Positions 59,601 to 64,000 of a DNA stretch of 64,000 nt are shown here, piece after piece. Every line of letters begins with the position of its first letter. The stretch's first letter is position 1. Source of the DNA: HGM11525 sp036307445 (GTDB lineage Bacteria > Bacillota > Clostridia > UBA1381); assembly GCA_036307445.1 (NCBI GenBank), contig JAXJXP010000037.1, positions 31,665-95,664 on the forward strand, written 5' to 3'. A program made the position numbers and the translations under genes. The notes under the pieces were generated by a model. It did not search any database, had not been told where the DNA came from, and worked only from the letters and a program-made list of their open reading frames with translations.

Positions 59601-62600
59601 TACAGACTATACAGGTGAATTCGAATGGTACAAGAGCAAGCTTAAGGATACGGGCGTTAAGTTTATCCGAAGAAAAAGTCCGGGAGGGAAAAAGAACACG
59701 CTCCTGATGACGTTTGAAAGGCCGACGAGAGAAGCGCTAAGAGAAAACAGCGATTACCGCGAGGTTATTGACCGTGTAAAAAGCCGTATAAACGGTAATT
59801 GGGAAAGCGGAAAGAGTGCAAAAACTCAGTTTGAGTATTCGAGGTCTAACATATGGCGAAGCTTCAGGAGGTTTTTCGGGGACAGGGATTACCGTAAGAT
59901 GAAGGAACTGATACTTGACCCGTTGGAAGACAGCAAGAAACAGTTTATGCACATGCAGGAGTTTTATTCTGAGCTTATTTACAATAAAGTCGAAAAAGAG
60001 CTTGGTATAAAGAAAGGTTCTAAGATGTCGGCTTTAGTACAGAAGTACGGCGAAAAGGTATTGACTGAGGAAGAGCTTGATAATATATCCGAAAAGGATA
60101 TGGAGAAAATTAAGCTTGCTGACAGAATTTTCCGTATGTGCTATGATGGTTTGATTGATACCATTAACGATACAAGACGTGCTATATATCCTGATGCAGA
60201 TACTAAGGCGAAGGACCTTGAAGATGAAATCATCAGGATTGAAAAGGAAATAGGCTTAATAGAGCTTGGCTTTATGACAGGAGACTTCGCTGATGTAAAG
60301 GGCTTTGACAATTATGCGCTTGAAAGAATTGCGATAAGACAAGAGAGCGCTAAGGAGCTTGCGTACAGAATAAAGCTTAATGCAGAGCATAGAGCGGCTT
60401 CGCTTGATGCAAAGATAGAAAAAATAGAAGCTGATATGGCAAGTACGAAAAATAAGACTACCAAGCGGTATCAGGATATGGCTGACCGTCTGGCAAGATA
60501 TGAGGCTGAAAAAGCGAAGTGGAAGGCTTTAGCAGAAACAAAGCAGGCTGAACTTGCTGAGAAGATAAACGAACTAAATAGTGAGTTTAAGTCAAATACA
60601 GAGTATTTTAAGCAGAAGCTTGATAAAAGGCTTAAGACTCTTAATGAGCGGCTTGGTGAAAAGCAGGCGATGCTTCAGGCTGATGAGATTACCTATGGTA
60701 AAACCATTGAGAAGAGGAAGGACTATTACAGACATTTTGCCGACCTCGCATCAGAAGTGCCGGTATTCTTCGGGTACATTCAGCAGATGACACAGGATAA
60801 CGGAAAGACGGTTATAGAGGCGGCGAAGGAGTATTTTGACCGCAGAAGTCAGAAGAGCAACATTGACAATCGTCTTGCCGGCAAGAGTACTGACACTAAG
60901 CCGAGAGCAAAGTGGCAGAGCTTTGCGCAGCACAGAGCGGATGATTCTACGGCCGTGAAGTATGATGCAGTAGGTGGATTTTTGGAATATTTGCCTGCAG
61001 CTGCATATTCGGCAGCGATTGACCCGCAGATTTCTATTTTCCGTACTATTGCGGAGGATTTGGCAGCAAAGGTGGATGGTAAGGAAAACAATACCAATCT
61101 CGGCAGCTTTATCGGGTACCTGACAGAGTATGCAAATGACCTTGCGGGAAAAACTCACGCGATTGACAGAGTGATTGTTGATTCGCTTATGAGCAGAGAT
61201 GCGTGGAAGAAGCTTAACTGGGTGAGCGGTAGAATTAAGGGGAATATGATAAGCTTTAATGTTTCCTCTATGTTTGCGCAGATACTCAATATGCCTAATG
61301 CTATTGCGACTATTAAGAACCCGACGTGCTTTATCGGTGCTATGGGTGATGTTGTTGCCGGTATTAAGGATGGAACTGAGGTATCTGAGAGATACAAGGA
61401 ATCGCAGTTTTTGAATGAGAGGTATACAAACTATTATTCAAAGTTTGAGCACGGTGTAAGTGCTACTGCAAGGAAGGTATCAGAATGGATGCTTCAGGCT
61501 CTTGACGAGGTAAACGGAAGGGTTATATGGAATGCTGCTTACAGAAAAGCGGTGAAGCTTGGTGAGAAGTCGCCTGTAAGATATGCTGATGATGTAACCA
61601 GACGACTTATTGCCGGCAGACAAATCGGTGAGATGCAGCTTTATCAGAAGAGCCGCATTATGGGAATGCTTATGCCGTTTTCTGTTGAGGTGGCAAACAA
61701 CTGGGACGTTATTGAAGATATTGCGAGAGATTCCGCAGAGAGCGGAAGAAAACATAGCGGAGTTATGAAAGCTGCAGTTGTCGGCGGTCAGGCTTTGTGG
61801 AGTGTGTTATTATTGCTTGCGTCAAACTGGTTATTTGATGAATTGCTGGAAAGGCTCAGAGGTTCTGACGGTGGGCTATTGAATCCAATTAAGGTAATTG
61901 AAGAAGGTATTAAGAATGGCGAGAGTGTAGAAGAGATACTGGGAGGTATTGCCGGTGATGCAATTAGCGCTACGCCTATTGGTTCTGCGGTAGCTTCGTT
62001 ATATCCTGAACAGGGCATGCAGTTTGGGGACAAGACTACTCCAACAAGAGCGGAGCTGTTCGGTTCTAACGACCCGACAAGATTCGGAACCGGGAATATG
62101 TTTTCTTCAGCATTAAAAAAGCCCTTTAATTATCTTGTTATGCCCGGCGGTGGAAGTCAGCTTGATAAGACTATGACGGGATACAAGGCGTTAAAAGAGG
62201 GGGCAATTACAAACAAGAAGGGTGAAGTGCAGTATGAGGTAGATAATACCAATCGGGTAAATGCTGCAAAGGGCCTTTTGTTTGGCAAGAGTGGTTTTAA
62301 GGAAACGTCTGATTATTATGATGCCAAGGACAGCAAAGGGATATATGAGAAATATCTTTCAAGAAAAGCCGGGATGAGAAAGACGATGCAACAGACGGAG
62401 CTTGAACGTCTTATAGGTATTGATGAAAGTATAAAGCCGTCGAAGCCTGGGATGTCGTTTGAGTTTAATGATGTTGAGTACAAGCCAGGAAGGCATTATG
62501 ATACCTATGAAAAGATGTATGGCAGACGTGCAAGTCAGTATTACAACAAGGTAATGCTTACCGATGAGTATAAGGCGGCGAATGACGAGCTGAAGATTGT

Positions 62601-63378
62601 TATGGTGAAGGATGCTTTTAAGAATGCTTTGAAGGATGCGAAGGCAGCATATGTTTTATGGGCAAAGAGCGGCTTTCCAAAAGATGGAGGTTCGTTTGAG
62701 CAGAGCTTTGAGTCTGAATTCGTTGGCAAGAAGATTGTCGGGAACAGTGATGCGGCAGAATCATATACTGCAGAAGGGTTTCCGAAAGGTAAGGGTTATG
62801 TTGAGGTAGAGAGTGGCGGACAGGTGTATATTCTTCAGGGTGATGCCTACAATGCCTATGAAAAGGCGAGGTATGACGAGTTTGCTCATAAGTCTGAGTT
62901 GATGAATAAGTCCGGCACAATGACTGTTCGGAATGAAACGGGGGCGGAGAGCAAAAATACCAAAATGAAGGCGATATTAAATCAGCTTGTTAATGACGGG
63001 ATTCTTGCTGTTGATGTGGCGCAGGATATGCTTGATAAGTACAGAGACGGAGCTGAGGTTGAAGTTCCTATTGGTGTTGAGTTTATTGCCGGCAGGCAGG
63101 AGGAGTATCAAGTTGGGTACGCTGAGCTTACAGAGAAGGACAAGAAAAATATCAATAAGAGCCTGAAGGCTAAAGTGAAGAATAATGAAATGACAGAGGC
63201 TGAGGCTGATAAGTATGCGGAAGATTTAATGAGCGGTAAAATTACATACACTAAAAAACGATACATCACCGGTGATTTTAACTCGCTTACTTCAGAACAG
63301 CAGGAGAAGGTGCTTGACAGTATCAACAAGGCTGCGAAGGAAAAGGCGTTTGATGCTGTGGAAGATAGGCTTAACTAA
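56674..63378 (+). CDS. Giant phage polyvalent protein (2,234 codons) with zincin domain; 5' end doubtful
   Basis: A single frame of 2,234 codons. The first about 30 residues look non-native (see findings). Layout: beta-rich module about 110-225; zincin metallopeptidase about 290-420 with VRHEFTHQL (HExxH at 341-345) and EEEVYARYAEG; an LPD3-like domain about 480-645; coiled coil 675-700; a long coiled coil about 1180-1340. A C-terminal half then follows with FNVSSMFAQILNMPNAI, a TM helix near 1705-1725 (SVLLLLASNWLFDELL) and DKTMTGYKALKEGAI. These are hallmarks of the large phage proteins injected with DNA ('polyvalent proteins'). No ribosome site precedes ATG 56674. Confidence 0.8.
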   Translation: MRNISYLKQSANDFLSLGGLSRTPVPTTMNKFVGGESLSAVLKGMSPEGIAKVKSAVANIQKEAESGAFDGLSEAEFEADSDVQVIRDAVKFSVETLSKGRKYVQAEEQVIKSTNPEDWEGEIIDYVNKTVRNGNDITIHTADGEDITITGRTAWKLGDKGTYDDKLYFVKGNASGVIDEIISVSKGKDYKPPKKVHNNGFAEKGFRYKTAFFRDLDGGYYKLNLSVGINADGKEMYNIGKIEKVPFPVSGSKATTGTAPSMNSIYRNGEIVNKNFEESLSDNINGVNRVLGETQRKFFEAFGLQVEMDERLDANAKILLDEGKVIVSPYAVINDWEIVRHEFTHQLKILVPEAYELYTRLARQEIGGKWDEYYKEAENDYTGYYARRGKNAEVTPELIEEEVYARYAEGLDNNAFIEKVANENATLGAKIRNLLKNIIERIKGMFSRGELKGNTDSIKKIISAKDAWENAVIEAAKKKGKGNGKRYSIYKVDGKIRVVVDRDITRGETNIDTRQKVRDYIKDNYDKIAVGEKGTVYVTERGAKEFAFSEYSKDMEGKEKYDKFRMADNIDELITSMFGDKYETPKHIRNDDIIGFYRAPVEVQVGNRVYNVSVLTAITKDYKEEFYDVVDFDLIKKDEPHPNLISTAEFISRSRRLGGDSSKNSIPQERQSVNKEFVESSEDRVRQLESENEKLKEANDFLKEFFVQTGQVHIDALHISDIAEDIKKRYESHMPVRDIGAKLQAIYTKMSEDGARSESDAEKAEIANTAANELFALAQDILEQSDAIDRTMYDRYAELRHDLRTVGLSISSQDARDIPDFNDFRKRNMGRVKITSKGISVDSYYEELIALYPEFFASEEISAPSDRLLRIVEVRDMLDPKYRDVAYSDEEASALAVELYTEYFSDKNAAFEQQSLAKMIKDTYAKSLREQYNDKLKKAVDFYREQMEFYRNLNQNVEDRITAVPMGEENVKGYTDTDYTGEFEWYKSKLKDTGVKFIRRKSPGGKKNTLLMTFERPTREALRENSDYREVIDRVKSRINGNWESGKSAKTQFEYSRSNIWRSFRRFFGDRDYRKMKELILDPLEDSKKQFMHMQEFYSELIYNKVEKELGIKKGSKMSALVQKYGEKVLTEEELDNISEKDMEKIKLADRIFRMCYDGLIDTINDTRRAIYPDADTKAKDLEDEIIRIEKEIGLIELGFMTGDFADVKGFDNYALERIAIRQESAKELAYRIKLNAEHRAASLDAKIEKIEADMASTKNKTTKRYQDMADRLARYEAEKAKWKALAETKQAELAEKINELNSEFKSNTEYFKQKLDKRLKTLNERLGEKQAMLQADEITYGKTIEKRKDYYRHFADLASEVPVFFGYIQQMTQDNGKTVIEAAKEYFDRRSQKSNIDNRLAGKSTDTKPRAKWQSFAQHRADDSTAVKYDAVGGFLEYLPAAAYSAAIDPQISIFRTIAEDLAAKVDGKENNTNLGSFIGYLTEYANDLAGKTHAIDRVIVDSLMSRDAWKKLNWVSGRIKGNMISFNVSSMFAQILNMPNAIATIKNPTCFIGAMGDVVAGIKDGTEVSERYKESQFLNERYTNYYSKFEHGVSATARKVSEWMLQALDEVNGRVIWNAAYRKAVKLGEKSPVRYADDVTRRLIAGRQIGEMQLYQKSRIMGMLMPFSVEVANNWDVIEDIARDSAESGRKHSGVMKAAVVGGQALWSVLLLLASNWLFDELLERLRGSDGGLLNPIKVIEEGIKNGESVEEILGGIAGDAISATPIGSAVASLYPEQGMQFGDKTTPTRAELFGSNDPTRFGTGNMFSSALKKPFNYLVMPGGGSQLDKTMTGYKALKEGAITNKKGEVQYEVDNTNRVNAAKGLLFGKSGFKETSDYYDAKDSKGIYEKYLSRKAGMRKTMQQTELERLIGIDESIKPSKPGMSFEFNDVEYKPGRHYDTYEKMYGRRASQYYNKVMLTDEYKAANDELKIVMVKDAFKNALKDAKAAYVLWAKSGFPKDGGSFEQSFESEFVGKKIVGNSDAAESYTAEGFPKGKGYVEVESGGQVYILQGDAYNAYEKARYDEFAHKSELMNKSGTMTVRNETGAESKNTKMKAILNQLVNDGILAVDVAQDMLDKYRDGAEVEVPIGVEFIAGRQEEYQVGYAELTEKDKKNINKSLKAKVKNNEMTEAEADKYAEDLMSGKITYTKKRYITGDFNSLTSEQQEKVLDSINKAAKEKAFDAVEDRLN

Positions 63379-63430
63379 ATATATTCGTTGCCTACACGGT
63401 TGTCTACACATAACATTTTGAAAAAAAGTA

Positions 63431-63467
63431 AAAAACCCGCTTAAACTTAGTGTTTAAGCGGGTTTTT
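63431..63467. terminator. Terminator of the tRNA cluster and of the giant gene
   Basis: AAACCCGCTTAAAC and GTTTAAGCGGGTTT around a 5-base loop with outer A and T runs, so it works in both directions. Confidence 0.93.
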
Positions 63468-63470
63468 CGT

Positions 63471-63546
63471 TGGTGAACCATCGGGGATTCGAACCCCGGA
63501 CAACTTGATTAAAAGTCAAGTGCTCTACCGCCTGAGCTAATGGTCC
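63471..63546 (-). tRNA. tRNA-Lys (anticodon TTT)
   Basis: Minus strand cloverleaf: acceptor GGACCAU, D-arm GCUCAGGCGGUAGAGC, anticodon stem CUUGA with loop CUUUUAA, T-arm GGGGUUCGAAUCCCC, encoded CCA. It is the last gene of a five-tRNA cluster. Confidence 0.97.
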
Positions 63547-63622
63547 TGGCTGGGATAGCAGGACTCGAACCTACGAATGTCGGAATCAAAATCCGATGCC
63601 TTACCGACTTGGCTATATCCCA
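63547..63622 (-). tRNA. tRNA-Gln (anticodon TTG)
   Basis: Minus strand: acceptor UGGGAUA, D-arm GCCAAGUCGGUAAGGC, anticodon stem UCGGA with loop UUUUGAU, T-arm GUAGGUUCGAGUCCUGC, encoded CCA. It abuts tRNA-Lys without a gap. Confidence 0.97.
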
Positions 63623-63679
63623 TCATTTGTAAGCGAACATACGTGAATAGGTCTTGTCCATATCCGTACAGAAAAAAAG

Positions 63680-63757
63680 TGGGGTGGATAGTGGGATTCG
63701 AACCCACGACATTCAGTGCCACAAACTGACGCTCTAACCAGCTGAACTATATCCACC
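63680..63757 (-). tRNA. tRNA-His (anticodon GTG)
   Basis: Minus strand: an extra 5' G (G-1) opposite C73, acceptor GUGGAUA, anticodon stem UCAGU with loop UUGUGGC, T-arm GUGGGUUCGAAUCCCAC and encoded CCA. The genomically encoded G-1 is typical for bacterial tRNA-His. Confidence 0.97.
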
Positions 63758-63766
63758 ATAAAGAAA

Positions 63767-63843
<77 letters not shown>

Positions 63844-63882
63844 AAACAACCAACCCAAAAAGCAGGCTGGGAAATAATAAAG

Positions 63883-63956
63883 TGGAGCGGGTGATGGGAA
63901 TCGAACCCACACAATCAGCTTGGAAGGCTGAGATTCTACCATTGAACTACACCCGC
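63883..63956 (-). tRNA. tRNA-Gly (anticodon TCC)
   Basis: Minus strand: acceptor GCGGGUG, D-arm AGUUCAAUGGUAGAAU, anticodon stem UCAGC with loop CUUCCAA, T-arm GUGGGUUCGAUUCCCAU, encoded CCA. First of the five-tRNA cluster in this window; its promoter is beyond or near the right edge. Confidence 0.97.
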
Positions 63957-64000
63957 ACTGATAATTACCGGAGGGTCTCATCAGCGGACCTTTATTATTA

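Noticed and set aside
63471..63546. tRNA-Lys as integration site of a prophage ending at 63.4 kb
   Set aside because: No duplicated tRNA 3' end was found near 43.8 kb or 56.6 kb, and the tRNA is followed by a normal terminator.

Overview
The window is AT-rich chromosomal DNA of an endospore-forming member of the Clostridia. The sporulation set points there: an uninterrupted sigK, dipicolinate synthase dpaA-dpaB, spoIIR, ypeB and a YlmC/YmxH-type protein. A glycyl-radical activating enzyme (pflA) and the lack of any respiratory gene fit an anaerobe. I cannot place it below class level from sequence alone.

Region 1 (1-9.2 kb) holds the 5' part of mnmG, a DUF624 membrane protein, a RluA-type pseudouridine synthase overlapping pflA, a stand-alone Enzyme I N-terminal-like protein, a CpXC protein and sigK. 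It also holds a complete NAD de novo unit: nadA diverges from nadB-nadC-niaR, with face-to-face promoters and repeated TTTACATA half-sites between them. Region 2 (9.2-17.5 kb) holds a sodium:solute symporter behind a T-box leader with a probable Tyr specifier, tRNA-Leu, comEC-holA, dpaA-dpaB behind a near-perfect sigma-K promoter, a probable 6S RNA and a 41-residue protein gene.

Region 3 (17.5-31.4 kb) is housekeeping: a purine permease, argS, nrdR, mnmE, a polar amino-acid ABC transporter, galE, rsmI, a TrmN6-like methyltransferase, fabZ, an MreB-like protein and an amidohydrolase. Region 4 (31.4-43.8 kb) has a cysteine desulfurase-like protein with a DUF3343 partner, an AEC transporter, DUF1015, nadK-argR-recN-rseC, a split chromate transporter, an amidase-domain protein, ypeB and spoIIR (with a sigma-F-like promoter).

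Region 5 (43.8-55.7 kb) is the most unusual. It is a compact one-direction cassette of tailed-phage particle genes: capsid, connectors, tail tube, Gp15, short tape measure, Dit, TerS, TerL, portal, scaffold-like, Gp37-like tail protein, fibre/baseplate, holin and M15 endolysin. It starts from a strong vegetative-type promoter and a structured leader. No integrase, repressor, replication gene or att site is visible. The order is circularly permuted relative to ordinary siphophages, with capsid first and terminase and portal after the tail genes. A domesticated or gene-transfer-agent-like particle, a cryptic prophage or a satellite are all possible.

Region 6 (55.8-64 kb) has a 10-TM ArsP_2-like metal exporter, then a 2,234-codon phage 'polyvalent' protein with an HEFTH zincin motif, coiled coils and a membrane segment. 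Its 5' end starts directly after a hairpin with no ribosome-binding site. Five tRNA genes on the minus strand close the window (Gly, Arg, His, Gln, Lys in transcription order).
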